A stretch of DNA of 64,000 bases from CALHVX01 sp964640725 (GTDB taxonomy: Bacteria; Pseudomonadota; Gammaproteobacteria; Pseudomonadales; Azotimanducaceae): the NCBI GenBank assembly GCA_964640725.1, contig CAZXIJ010000001.1:248001-312000 (forward strand), given 5' to 3'. Below are positions 27,736-36,541 of this stretch, in pieces. Under the pieces are notes generated by a model. That model saw only the letters and a list, made by a program, of their open reading frames with translations, made no database searches and was not told the DNA's origin. The position numbers were made by a program, and so were the translations under genes. Each line of letters begins with the position of its first letter. Positions within the stretch are counted from its first letter, which is position 1.

Positions 27736-28245
27736 TCAGGGGTCGTCGTGACGCTCGTAGTCGCCATCCAGGGTGACCGGTCCGCGCTCTGGCGGCCCGC
27801 CCGACGGGCGTCCGGGCCCCGGCGCGGCCCCGCCCGGGGGCCTGTTCGACCCCGGGCCCATAGGGCCACCAAAGCCGCCCTGGGGGCCGACAACCACCAT
27901 CCGAGCTGCCACCGCGCGGCCCAGCCAGCGGCGAATGGCAGGCGTCAGAAGCGCAAAGCCCATGGCATCGGTCGCAAACCCGGGAGTGACCAGCAGCGGC
28001 CCGGCAACGGCCAGAAGCAGGCCATCGGCCATCTCGGCTGCCGGTATCCCGCCTTCAGCCAACCGCTGCTGAGCCCGCGTCAGGGTCGCCAGGCCCTGCT
28101 GGCGAAGCAGGGCAACGCCGATGACCGCCGTCAGCACCACGAGGCCAATGGTCGGGATCGCGCCAATCATGTCGCCCACGGTCAGCAGCAGGTACATTTC
28201 CACGATGGGCGTGACGACAAAAAACAGCAGCAGCCAGCGGAACAA
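27736..28245 (-). CDS. fxsA: FxsA-family membrane protein
   Basis: Small inner-membrane protein of 169 residues of the FxsA family, named for suppression of F-plasmid exclusion of phage T7. The N-terminus FRWLLLFFVVTPIVEMYLLL is the family hallmark, followed by a second hydrophobic region and GLLLAVAGPLLVTPGFATDA. The C-terminal 40 residues are Pro/Gly-rich and probably disordered. The TTG at 28245 is chosen because a GGAGGTG Shine-Dalgarno lies six bases before it and the product then starts as family members do. Its position next to groESL is common in gammaproteobacteria. Confidence 0.9.
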   Translation of the reverse strand: MFRWLLLFFVVTPIVEMYLLLTVGDMIGAIPTIGLVVLTAVIGVALLRQQGLATLTRAQQRLAEGGIPAAEMADGLLLAVAGPLLVTPGFATDAMGFALLTPAIRRWLGRAVAARMVVVGPQGGFGGPMGPGSNRPPGGAAPGPGRPSGGPPERGPVTLDGDYERHDDP

Positions 28246-28627
28246 GGACGGCACCTCCAGCAAGCCGCGGTCTTGCCCCCTTCATGGGGCCGGCAGGACC
28301 CGAAATCAACGCGCGAAAACGGCCGCCGACGACGAGCCAAGCCGCGAAGAGGTCATCTGGCAGGTCGTGGCCAGCATTCCCAGAGGCCGCGTCGCGAGCT
28401 ACGGCCAGATCGCTGAGCTGGCCGGGCTGCCTCGTCGCGCGCGTTTTGTCGGCCGGGTGCTGTCCCAGCTTCCGGCAGGCAGCAAGCTCCCCTGGCACCG
28501 GGTGGTCAATGCCGCCGGCGCGATCGCGACCCGGGCCGGCGCTGACCGACAGCGCGAGCGGCTGGAGAAAGAGGGGGTCGTGCTGTTACGCGGGCGCGTG
28601 AGCAAAGATCAGTTCTGGTTGACCTAG
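28205..28627 (+). CDS. Alkyltransferase-like (Atl) DNA-repair protein, start uncertain
   Basis: The last 95 residues match the DNA-binding half of O6-alkylguanine-DNA alkyltransferases: IPRGRVASYGQIAELAGLP and RFVGRVLSQLPAGSKLPWHRV. The active-site Cys of PCHRV is replaced by Trp (PWHRV), the mark of Atl proteins, which bind O6-alkylguanine without repairing it and recruit nucleotide excision repair. The start is not resolved. In this frame the only upstream starts are ATG 28205 and GTG 28211, both inside the divergent fxsA gene and giving a 45-residue odd extension. An ATG at 28284 in another frame would need a one-base frameshift near the AAAA at about 28316. The stop overlaps that of the convergent GTPase gene. 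Confidence 0.8.
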   Translation: MGVTTKNSSSQRNKDGTSSKPRSCPLHGAGRTRNQRAKTAADDEPSREEVIWQVVASIPRGRVASYGQIAELAGLPRRARFVGRVLSQLPAGSKLPWHRVVNAAGAIATRAGADRQRERLEKEGVVLLRGRVSKDQFWLT

Positions 28628-29118
28628 GAGTCCAACGCCACCTCCGCCAACAGACGGAACAGAGCACGAACGCCCTCTCCGGACAGCGCCGAGAGCTCAT
28701 ACCGGGGCAATTCAGCCAGCGCGGTACCAGCAATTGGCAACTCCGGCAGGCCTGCCAGGTCGGATTTGTTGACGATCAGCAGGAACCCTGGGGCCGGGCC
28801 ACGAATTTGCGACCGGACCCAGCTCAAGCGTTCCAGCGCGTAGGCCACGGTGTCCGGTCGGCCGCGATCAACGGCTAACAGGACCCGCAGCGCCCCCTCT
28901 TCCAGCAATGGCAAAACCACGCCCTCGTCGGCAAGCAAACCGACGTCCCAGAGATCGATGACGGCATCTCGCTCGCCGACGGAGATCGTCACCGTCGAAA
29001 CGTTGATTCCGTGCTGAGGCGCAGTACAGGCTTCGAAGCCGCCCGTCTGCAGCTGACGCACGATGCTTGTCTTGCCGACGCCTTCAGCGCCGAGCAACAG
29101 CACACGTTGGCGACTCAC
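28624..29118 (-). CDS. Small Ras-like GTPase
   Basis: Predicted GTP-binding protein of 164 residues. Motifs: P-loop GAEGVGKTS near the N-terminus, a switch II region as IDLWDVG (Asp and Gly kept), and the guanine specificity motif NKSD in LLIVNKSDLAGL; a possible G5 is LSALSGEG. It has no membrane segment. The GTG start overlaps the stop of the giant CheB-CheR hybrid kinase as GTGA, so the GTPase is translated as the second gene of that operon. Bacterial Ras-like GTPases often act in polarity or signalling (MglA type); a link to the kinase is inference. Its stop shares the palindrome CTAG with the stop of the Atl gene. Confidence 0.82.
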   Translation of the reverse strand: MSRQRVLLLGAEGVGKTSIVRQLQTGGFEACTAPQHGINVSTVTISVGERDAVIDLWDVGLLADEGVVLPLLEEGALRVLLAVDRGRPDTVAYALERLSWVRSQIRGPAPGFLLIVNKSDLAGLPELPIAGTALAELPRYELSALSGEGVRALFRLLAEVALDS

Positions 29119-32100
29119 GGATACGCCGCTCCGGTTTTCACGAGCGTCGCACCACCCGCCTGACGCGTCTGATAGGTCTCGGCAATCAGCCGCAGCTGGT
29201 CGACCTCAAAGGGCTTTGTCAGATGCAGGTCAAAGCCGGCAGCCCGGGCCTGCCGCCGATCCTCATTCGCTCCGTAGCCAGTGAGCGCAACCAGACAGGT
29301 GCGGTCGAGCTCTTTCTCCTGCCGCACGCGCTCCGCGACCTGGTGCCCACTCATGCCCGGCAAACCGATATCGAGAAGCGCAACATCTGGTCGCAGCTCT
29401 CGCACAAGCGCAAGCCCCGTGGCACCGTCGGCTGCAGCTCGGGCATGGATATCGAGCGCTTCAAAAATCTCGAGCAAGCTGTCGCGCGCGTCCTCAACAT
29501 CCTCGATGATCACCACGCTGCGAAAGGGGAGTTCCGATACCGGCGACCTTGTGACCTCGGGCAAAACCTGGCTCTTGACCGACGGCAAGAGTAGCGTGAA
29601 CGTGCTGCCCAGCTTCGAGCCCGGGCTGCTGGCCTGAACAGAGCCGCCCATGAGTTCAACAAGTTCGCGCACCAGCGTCAGACCCAAACCAATACCGCCC
29701 GCGGATCGATCCAGAGAGTCGTCTCGCTGAAAAAACGCATCAAACACCCGGGAGACCACCGCTTCACTCATACCTTCGCCTTCATCGGCAACGGCAATCT
29801 GCACGCTGCGTTCAGCCAACTGGGTAGACACACGAATCTGCCCCGCGCCAGATGAGTACTTGATGGCGTTTCGCAACAGGTTGCTGAGCACCTGGCGGAG
29901 CCGCTGCTGGTCACCCAACACGAACAGCTCCTGATCCGAATGGCTAACAACGATCTCCTGGCCCTGTTCGGCTGCTTGCTCGGCGAAGTCGCCACAGACC
30001 TGATCGACCGCAAGCTGCGCCGAGCAAACCGCAAGCTCGATGCTGAGCTTGTTCTCGCGAATCCGGATGAACTCCAGCAAGTCATCGAGCAGGTCCCGCA
30101 TATAGTGCGTTTGCCGGCTGATGCGACCGACGACCCGGGCCACTACCTCGTCCTTGTCCTTGAGCGCCAGCACTGAGGTCGCGTTGTTGATCACAGACAG
30201 AGGGTTGCGCAGCTCGTGGGACAGCATGCCGATAAAGCGGTCGCGATCAGCAATAGCCGCCTCGGTTTTCTGCTCGCGCTGTCGTCGCTCCGTGTAGTCG
30301 AGCAGAGTGAGAACCCGCACCTCAGGCCGCTCCGCTTCGGACCGGCTCCAGCAGCGGGCGTAAAGCTGCGCCCCATCACGCCGCTGCAGGGGCAGCGTCT
30401 CATCTGTCAGGGACACCTTGCCCTCCAGTGCATGCTTCAGCCGGCAACCCTCAGGATCGACGCAGCTTGGATGCAGCAAGTCATGGAGCGGGCGCCCAAC
30501 CGGCGCCTGGTCGAAGCCTAACAGCCGCAAACTCGTCTCGTTGCCCAATCGCCAGCAACCCTGCGCGTCGAGCTCGACAATGGCCTCCTGGGTCGCGCTC
30601 ATGAGGCTCGCAAGACGTTGCTCGCTTAGGGTCAGCGCCCGCCGGGCTTGCTCCAGCTCCGTCACGTCTACGAGCGTAATGACGACGCCGTGGATCTGCA
30701 CCCCTTCGATCCGGTAGGGAAGGCAGCGCACCAACTGCACAGCGCCGTCATCGTGTTCCAAGGTGCGCTCAATGAGCTTGCCGTCTCTCAACACTGCGCG
30801 CAGGTCGCTGTAGATATCCGGGTAGTCCAGTCGCTGGCCAAAGCCCTCCAAGGGGCGGCCCAGATCGGTTTCGGAGACCCCGAAGCACTCGCCGAACAGC
30901 GGCGTAAATTTTCTTATCCGCAGCTCTGCATCCACGTAAACCACAGCGATATCGGTGCTCTCGAGCAGATGGCTCACATCGCGGTTGACCTCGCTGAGCT
31001 CGGCCATCTTCTCTGCATGAGCAGCATTGACGGTGTGGAGCTCCTCGTTAACGGAATGCAGCTCCTCGTTGGTGGTCTGCAGCTCTTCGTTCGCAGCCTG
31101 CAGCTCTTCATTGGCACCCTGAAGGTCATCGTTGCTGGAGGCCAGCTGCTCGATGGTGTCGCTCAGGTCATCCCGGGTCTGGTCCAGCTCTGCCACCAAC
31201 GGGTTCGGACTCAGCCCACCAAAGACGGGTTGTGTCCGCGCTTCTTCAACCGTTTCCGCCGGCGCCGGCTGCTGGGCATCGAATCGCAAAAGGAAGTTGC
31301 GTTCGCGGACAGCTGCGTGCTTGATGGGCGTCAAAGTCAGCTGGTAGGACCCGGCCTCATTGCCCCGGGCGAGATCAAAGCGACCAATGGCAAGGCTTGA
31401 GCGCCGTTCTCCAGCTCGCCGCAGGGCGCCGCTGAGCACAGTGGCGAGCCGATCATCAACGACGTCGAAAATCAGGTTCGATGGCCTCCGCGGCTTTTTC
31501 GACAGGAAATGCTGCGCGCCGGCAAAGCTATCGAGAATCATGCCTTCTGCGTTCAGCAAGATCGCCGGCGGCATGAACAGGTCCAGCAGCTCATCGTAGG
31601 TTCGCAGCAGACCACGCTGTAGCCCCCCTGGAGGCCGCCGCGGTTCGGGCGCAAGGCGGGCGGCGTCCTGTTTGCCCAACCGGACGTCGCGGCTGGTAAG
31701 CGCTTTGAGCCCGATCCGGCGCCCGTCATTGGTGCGGCGGAACAGCCCGCTCCCAATCGTCTCAAACGCTTCACTCAGCCCCGGTGGCCCTTCGCTCGGT
31801 CCGAGAAACAACAACCCCTGCTCACGCAAGGCAAAGTGGAAAAAGCCCAGTGCGTTTTCCTGCGCTGCGCGGTTGAAGTAGATCAGCAGGTTGCGGCAGC
31901 TGACCAAATGTACTTTGGTAAAAGGCGGGTCGCGCAACAGGTCCTGCTTTACAAAACTCACCTGATTGCGCAGCGCAGGAATCACTTCGTAGCCTTGCGC
32001 GCGCCGGGCAAAGAAGCGCTCGAGGCGGCGCCCGTCAACGTCTTGCAGTACTGCAGGGTCGTAGACGCCCGTCGTCGCGTGATCCAGAGCGCCGCCGTAC

Positions 32101-33119
32101 ACATCGGTCGCGAAGATACGGAAATTCGGCTTCTTGCCGTTGGCCTCAAACAGCTCCCAAAGCAAAATGGCGATGGAGTAGGCCTCCTCACCGGTCGCAC
32201 AACCAGGCACCCAGACGCGCACCGGGTCATCGGCTGAAGTTTCAACCAGCGGCCCAAGCCCCTGCTCAGCCAGTTGCTCAAATCGCTCCGAGTCGCGAAA
32301 GAAAAACGTCACGCCGATACACAGGTCGCTGTACAGATCATCGAGCCATTCCGGGTGTCGATCGACCCCTGCGAGAAACTCGCCCAGGGATTCGCAGCCC
32401 TTCTGCTGCAGTTGATGATCCATCCGTCGGAGCACCGTACTGGGTTTGTACAGTGTGAAATCCACCCCGTGATTTTCTTTCAGCAACTCAAGAATCTGAG
32501 CTTCGTCGTCGCTCAGAAACTCCAGGGGATCCAGCGTCTCGGGATCCTGCATGTGGCGAACTGCAGCTGCCGCAAGGCGCGGTGCTGCAAGGCTCATACT
32601 TACACAACCCGTATTGATCGCTGACCGGGGCATGCCGTCGAACTGGGCGAGACCGGGCGACTCGGCGAGCACAAAGCCGCCCACACGACTGATGGCGGTC
32701 ACCCCCACAGATCCGTCCGAACCCGTGCCGGACAGCACCACTGCGATCGAGTCGCTACCACAGACGTCAGCGACCTGTTCGAAAAAGTAGTCGATGGGCA
32801 GGTGCACCGGAGCAGCAGAGTCCCGCTCGCGCACCGAGAAACACCCTTGCTTCAGGCCCAGGCGCATCTGCGCAGGCGCGAGGTAGATGTGATCGCGCCG
32901 CAGGCGCTCGCCGTCCCTGGCGACGCTGACCGGGACGGGAGTATGGGGCGCGAGCAGCTCATCCATCACGCTGTCGTAGTCGGCAGACAGATGCTGAACA
33001 ACCACGAACGCGCAGCCCGCAGGCTCCCGATAGGCGCCGAAGAGCGCTCTCAGCGATTCAAGACCACCAGCAGAGGCTCCAATCGCAACCAGTGGAAATT
33101 CAAGCTTGGGACCATCCAA
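29115..33119 (-). CDS. CheB-CheR-PAS hybrid histidine kinase with receiver
   Basis: Multidomain signalling protein of 1334 residues, apparently cytosolic. Order: CheB methylesterase (about 8-190; GASAGGLESL, QHLSADY, LSGTGSDGS), CheR methyltransferase (about 205-460; VPGCATGEEAYSIAILL, VSCRNLLIYF), a PAS-like region (about 510-600), a coiled coil of NEELQ/NEELH repeats (about 660-710), two PAS domains (about 725-960), HisKA (H-box MLSHELRNPLS), HATPase (NLLRNAIKYSS, DEGEGMS, GGIGLGLTLV) and a C-terminal receiver (IIEDVEDARD, Asp in LLDIGLPGMSG, TKPF). CheB lacks its usual own receiver. The start appears to be TTG at 33119; no better one fits. It is followed, overlapping, by the small GTPase gene. 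No chemoreceptor gene is nearby, so the methylation target is unknown. Confidence 0.93.
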   Translation of the reverse strand: MDGPKLEFPLVAIGASAGGLESLRALFGAYREPAGCAFVVVQHLSADYDSVMDELLAPHTPVPVSVARDGERLRRDHIYLAPAQMRLGLKQGCFSVRERDSAAPVHLPIDYFFEQVADVCGSDSIAVVLSGTGSDGSVGVTAISRVGGFVLAESPGLAQFDGMPRSAINTGCVSMSLAAPRLAAAAVRHMQDPETLDPLEFLSDDEAQILELLKENHGVDFTLYKPSTVLRRMDHQLQQKGCESLGEFLAGVDRHPEWLDDLYSDLCIGVTFFFRDSERFEQLAEQGLGPLVETSADDPVRVWVPGCATGEEAYSIAILLWELFEANGKKPNFRIFATDVYGGALDHATTGVYDPAVLQDVDGRRLERFFARRAQGYEVIPALRNQVSFVKQDLLRDPPFTKVHLVSCRNLLIYFNRAAQENALGFFHFALREQGLLFLGPSEGPPGLSEAFETIGSGLFRRTNDGRRIGLKALTSRDVRLGKQDAARLAPEPRRPPGGLQRGLLRTYDELLDLFMPPAILLNAEGMILDSFAGAQHFLSKKPRRPSNLIFDVVDDRLATVLSGALRRAGERRSSLAIGRFDLARGNEAGSYQLTLTPIKHAAVRERNFLLRFDAQQPAPAETVEEARTQPVFGGLSPNPLVAELDQTRDDLSDTIEQLASSNDDLQGANEELQAANEELQTTNEELHSVNEELHTVNAAHAEKMAELSEVNRDVSHLLESTDIAVVYVDAELRIRKFTPLFGECFGVSETDLGRPLEGFGQRLDYPDIYSDLRAVLRDGKLIERTLEHDDGAVQLVRCLPYRIEGVQIHGVVITLVDVTELEQARRALTLSEQRLASLMSATQEAIVELDAQGCWRLGNETSLRLLGFDQAPVGRPLHDLLHPSCVDPEGCRLKHALEGKVSLTDETLPLQRRDGAQLYARCWSRSEAERPEVRVLTLLDYTERRQREQKTEAAIADRDRFIGMLSHELRNPLSVINNATSVLALKDKDEVVARVVGRISRQTHYMRDLLDDLLEFIRIRENKLSIELAVCSAQLAVDQVCGDFAEQAAEQGQEIVVSHSDQELFVLGDQQRLRQVLSNLLRNAIKYSSGAGQIRVSTQLAERSVQIAVADEGEGMSEAVVSRVFDAFFQRDDSLDRSAGGIGLGLTLVRELVELMGGSVQASSPGSKLGSTFTLLLPSVKSQVLPEVTRSPVSELPFRSVVIIEDVEDARDSLLEIFEALDIHARAAADGATGLALVRELRPDVALLDIGLPGMSGHQVAERVRQEKELDRTCLVALTGYGANEDRRQARAAGFDLHLTKPFEVDQLRLIAETYQTRQAGGATLVKTGAAYP

Positions 33120-33230
33120 TTTCTGTGCCGACCGCCAACCTCACCTGCGGAAGAGTCTACGAGCGTGTTGTATGAACATTGTCAAAGCTATGTAACACCC
33201 GCTGCCAGCAAGGTGACCAGGGCCCGTAGG

Positions 33231-34571
33231 CTAGGACGACGGTCGCTGTTGCCAGGGTGCAACCAGCGGCAGCAGCAGCATTCCGGGAACCGCCAGCGCC
33301 ACGCAGAGGTAGAAGAAACGGACCCAACCGAGCCCTTCCGGTGGCAACCCGAACCCCACCAACAACTCCCCAAGTACAGCCGCAAGACCGCTCAGGGATT
33401 GCCCCTCGGACCCGCTCACCAGAAAACCGGTCACCGCGCTAGCGCCAACCCGGGGCACCGCTGAGAGCGCGGTAAACAGTGCCAGCTGCGTGGCAGCCAG
33501 CGCCGGCGAGGTTTCGCGCGCCATGAACGCCACAAACGCGGCCGTGCCCAAACCAACGCCGAAGTACTCAGCAGCGAGCGCGCCGCCCAGTACCCACAGG
33601 TTGCCAGGGTTCTGGGCGAGCCAGACAAAGCCGAAAATCGTGAGCAGCTGGATCAGCCCGAACACCCACAGTGCCCGATTAATGCCAATCCGCAGCATGG
33701 CGATGCCACCCAGCAGGGCGCCGGCAATGGCGGGCCACAGCGCAGCGTTTTTAGCAACGTAGGCCACGTCCTGCTCATTGAACCCAAGGTCGACGAACAA
33801 CGCCGATGACAGCGCGGTTGCCATGCTGTCGCCAAGCTTGTACAGAAAGATAAAGGAAAGCACCAGCAACACGCCGCCCGGGCCGCGACGAGCCAGGTAC
33901 TCCTGAAACGGCATCACAAAGGCGTCTCGCAGCCGCTTGGGACGATCCCGTTCCCGGGCAGCATTCAGGCCTGGCAGCAGCCAGGTCGCCAACGCGCCGA
34001 GCACCATTAGCCCTGCAACCGATGCAAAGGCTATTTCCCAGCTGAAGGCCGCAGCTACCAGCAAGGCACCGGAATACGCAACGAGTCCGGAGATCCGATA
34101 GGCCTGAACATGGATGCTGTTGCCAAGCCCAAGCTGATCGTCGTCGAGCAGCTCGCGGCGGTAGGCATCGAGCACAATATCCAGGCTGGCGCTGAAGAAC
34201 CCGACCAGCACCGAGCAAACACCGATCGTGAGCAGAGCACCGAGCGGCTGCACGAACCCGAGAAACGCAACAACAGCCGCCAGCAACAGCTGAAATGTAA
34301 AGATCCAACCTTGCCGATGCGGGAGCGACGCAAAGCGGTAACGGTCCAGCAGCGGTGCCCACAAAAACTTCCACGTGTAGGGAAGCTGGGCCAACGCCAG
34401 TAGCCCGATATCCTGCAGGCTGACCTCAGACTGACGAAGCCAGAACGGGACCGTTTGAATCAGCAGATACAGGGGCAGCCCGGACGCCAGGCCGGTGAAG
34501 ATACAGGCCAGCATCCGACGATTGGCAACGGCACGCCAGAGCGATCGCTGGGCGTTGTCCTGCTCGCGCAT
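33231..34571 (-). CDS. ampG: AmpG-like muropeptide permease (MFS)
   Basis: Major-facilitator transporter of about 446 residues with roughly twelve membrane segments. AmpG imports 1,6-anhydro-muropeptides for cell-wall recycling. Family marks are TGLASGLPLYLLIQTVPFWL, the loop YTWKFLWAPLLDRY, DAYRRELL and FIFLYKLGDSMATALS. An ampD amidase gene at 42.7-43.3 kb would act on the imported material. The ATG at 34571 is chosen; a TTG four codons upstream is possible. The end lies 111 bp from the TTG start of the CheB-CheR kinase on the same strand. Confidence 0.88.
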   Translation of the reverse strand: MREQDNAQRSLWRAVANRRMLACIFTGLASGLPLYLLIQTVPFWLRQSEVSLQDIGLLALAQLPYTWKFLWAPLLDRYRFASLPHRQGWIFTFQLLLAAVVAFLGFVQPLGALLTIGVCSVLVGFFSASLDIVLDAYRRELLDDDQLGLGNSIHVQAYRISGLVAYSGALLVAAAFSWEIAFASVAGLMVLGALATWLLPGLNAARERDRPKRLRDAFVMPFQEYLARRGPGGVLLVLSFIFLYKLGDSMATALSSALFVDLGFNEQDVAYVAKNAALWPAIAGALLGGIAMLRIGINRALWVFGLIQLLTIFGFVWLAQNPGNLWVLGGALAAEYFGVGLGTAAFVAFMARETSPALAATQLALFTALSAVPRVGASAVTGFLVSGSEGQSLSGLAAVLGELLVGFGLPPEGLGWVRFFYLCVALAVPGMLLLPLVAPWQQRPSS

Positions 34572-34632
34572 CCTGTGGATCAAAGTAAGGCGCTCAACAC
34601 TTCAGGCCTGAACAGCCAGCGCAAGCGCCGGC

Positions 34633-35115
34633 TCAATCCCGGAAGTTGTCGTAGCTCAAGGGAATGTCCAGTTCGGATTCCTTCAGCAGGGTCATGACGG
34701 CCTGCAGGTCGTCGCGTTTCTTGCCTGTGATGCGCACCTGTTCGCCCTGAATCTGCGCTTGCACCTTGAGTTTGCTGTCCTTAACTAGCTTGACGATTTT
34801 CTTGGCGCGATCTTTATCGATGCCCTGCTTGAGGTTATAGCGCTGCCGGCGCTGCTTGCCCGCAGACTCGATGTCCTGGGGGTCCAAAGACCGGTGATCG
34901 ACACCGCGCTTGCTCAGCTTGCCCACCAGAATGTCGTACAACTGGGTCAATTGAAAATCTTCTTCGGCCGCAACCAGGATCCCGCCCTCGACCAGCTCGA
35001 AGCTCGCGTCCACCCCGCGGAAGTCAAAACGGGTGCCGAGCTCCCGGTTTGCCTGGTCCACGGCGTTGCGGACCTCTTGTTCATCTACTTCCGAAACCGT
35101 GTCAAATGACGGCAT
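34633..35115 (-). CDS. yajQ: YajQ-family nucleotide-binding protein
   Basis: Protein of 160 residues of the YajQ family, which bind RNA, tRNA or cyclic-di-GMP; in Xanthomonas a YajQ protein is a cyclic-di-GMP effector. It starts MPSFDTVSEVDEQEVRNAVD and contains TRFDFRGVDASFELVEG, RQRYNLKQGIDKDRAKKIV and a C-terminal LSYDNFRD, all typical. The ATG at 35115 has GGAG five bases upstream. It is divergent from a receiver protein with a degenerate GGDEF domain, which makes a cyclic-di-GMP-linked role attractive though unproven. Confidence 0.96.
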   Translation of the reverse strand: MPSFDTVSEVDEQEVRNAVDQANRELGTRFDFRGVDASFELVEGGILVAAEEDFQLTQLYDILVGKLSKRGVDHRSLDPQDIESAGKQRRQRYNLKQGIDKDRAKKIVKLVKDSKLKVQAQIQGEQVRITGKKRDDLQAVMTLLKESELDIPLSYDNFRD

Positions 35116-35284
35116 AAGAACTCCTACAACAACCGCACAATATGTCCAAAATCTGCGTGCTAAGATCCCAAAACTTCGGCGGGATAAGCAAGCAAAATGA
35201 CTCCGCCGACGGGTCCCCGGGATGCACAAGCAGCCCCGGGCAGCTGTCAGTCTGCAACCAAGGCGCTCAGGGCACCCACTACCC

Positions 35285-36538
35285 ATGGATCCAACCAAAC
35301 CAACTTCCGGGAATCGACCCGGCAATGAGAGCACCGGCGCCAGCGCCGTCACGCCCATTGCTCCCGGAATTCGGCACGCGCCGCGCCCGGAAAACGCGCC
35401 GCGCCCGGATCGCGCAGGTGCCAACGACGCCGCGGCAGAATCTGCTGCCGGCGAACCGATTGTAGTCCCGACAGCGCCGCCTGTCGCAGGCCGTGCTGCA
35501 CCGGAGAGCGAGTCTCGACCCCGTCGCGATCTGGCAAGCCAGGACATTCCGATCCTGGTTGTCGACGACGCCAAGTTTTCGAGCGCGATCATTGCCAAGG
35601 TGTTGCGCAGCGGTGGGTTCACCAACGTGCGCTTCACCAACAATCCCATGCAGGCACTCCGTAGCCTGGAAAAACGTCCGGCACAGATCCTGATTGCTGA
35701 TTGGCTCATGCCGTCCATGGATGGCCTCGAGCTGACGCGACGCGTCAAAAAGCTCGACGAGAGCCATGACCACTTCACCTACGTTGTGCTGCTCACCGCG
35801 CGAGACGACTTCGACGCCATGACCAACGCCTTCGAAGAAGGCGTCGACGATTTTCTGAACAAGGCCAACCTGCGGGCGCAGCTTCTGCCCCGGGTCGTTG
35901 CCGCCCAGCGGATCGCCGCGCGGCAGAACGAGTTGCTCCGCAGCAACCGCTTGCTGCGCAAGAAGATCCGCGAGCTGCAAACGACCGACCTGGTCGATCC
36001 AGTCACCGGGCTCGGCAACCAGAAGTTCACCATCGAGCGCCTGAGCGCGTTGTTGCGGGAAACCGAATCCCGAGGCGGCGCCGCCTGCCTGCTGCTCGTG
36101 GGCATCAACAACCTGGACGTGATCGAACAGCAGTACGACGCGGCAGTCATCGATGAGCTGACCTCCGGAATCAGCGCCAAAGTGCGCGCGCTGGTGCGCC
36201 CGCTGGATATCGTGACGCACCCGGAGCAGAACATCTTCGCCGTCATGATGAAGCAAGCGTCTCTGGACAGCTGCACATCAGACAGCTTCCGGCGCATCTT
36301 CGACAACCTGTACATGCACTCCTTCAAGACCAGCGAAGGCTACATTCCCGTCGTGGTCGGCGTGAACATTTGCGCGGCGGACGCGAGCACAGGCTTGCCA
36401 GATGCTCGCGGTTTCCTGCAATTTGCGTTCGAAGGGCTGAAAAAGTCCTTCGCTACCGGCGTCATCAACGTCGATGCCTTCGACGCCGCCCTCGCCACCA
36501 CCGTCAGCGCCGCGCCGCTGCTCGACGACGGCCAGTAG
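35285..36538 (+). CDS. Response regulator with degenerate GGDEF domain
   Basis: Protein of 417 residues. The first 85 residues are Pro/Ala-rich and probably disordered. A receiver domain follows (about 87-205; LVVDDAKFSS, Asp in LIADWLMPSMDGLELT, VVLLTARDD, Lys in FLNKANL). The C-terminal domain (about 235-400) has the GGDEF-family opening LVDPVTGLGNQKF, but the GGDEF signature is replaced by HPEQNIFAV, so cyclase activity is not expected. It could bind nucleotide or act through the receiver alone. The start at 35285 (MDPTKPTSG) is preferred over an ATG at 35222. It is divergent from yajQ and ends four bases before the adenosyltransferase gene. Confidence 0.85.
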   Translation: MDPTKPTSGNRPGNESTGASAVTPIAPGIRHAPRPENAPRPDRAGANDAAAESAAGEPIVVPTAPPVAGRAAPESESRPRRDLASQDIPILVVDDAKFSSAIIAKVLRSGGFTNVRFTNNPMQALRSLEKRPAQILIADWLMPSMDGLELTRRVKKLDESHDHFTYVVLLTARDDFDAMTNAFEEGVDDFLNKANLRAQLLPRVVAAQRIAARQNELLRSNRLLRKKIRELQTTDLVDPVTGLGNQKFTIERLSALLRETESRGGAACLLLVGINNLDVIEQQYDAAVIDELTSGISAKVRALVRPLDIVTHPEQNIFAVMMKQASLDSCTSDSFRRIFDNLYMHSFKTSEGYIPVVVGVNICAADASTGLPDARGFLQFAFEGLKKSFATGVINVDAFDAALATTVSAAPLLDDGQ

Positions 36539-36541
36539 CCG

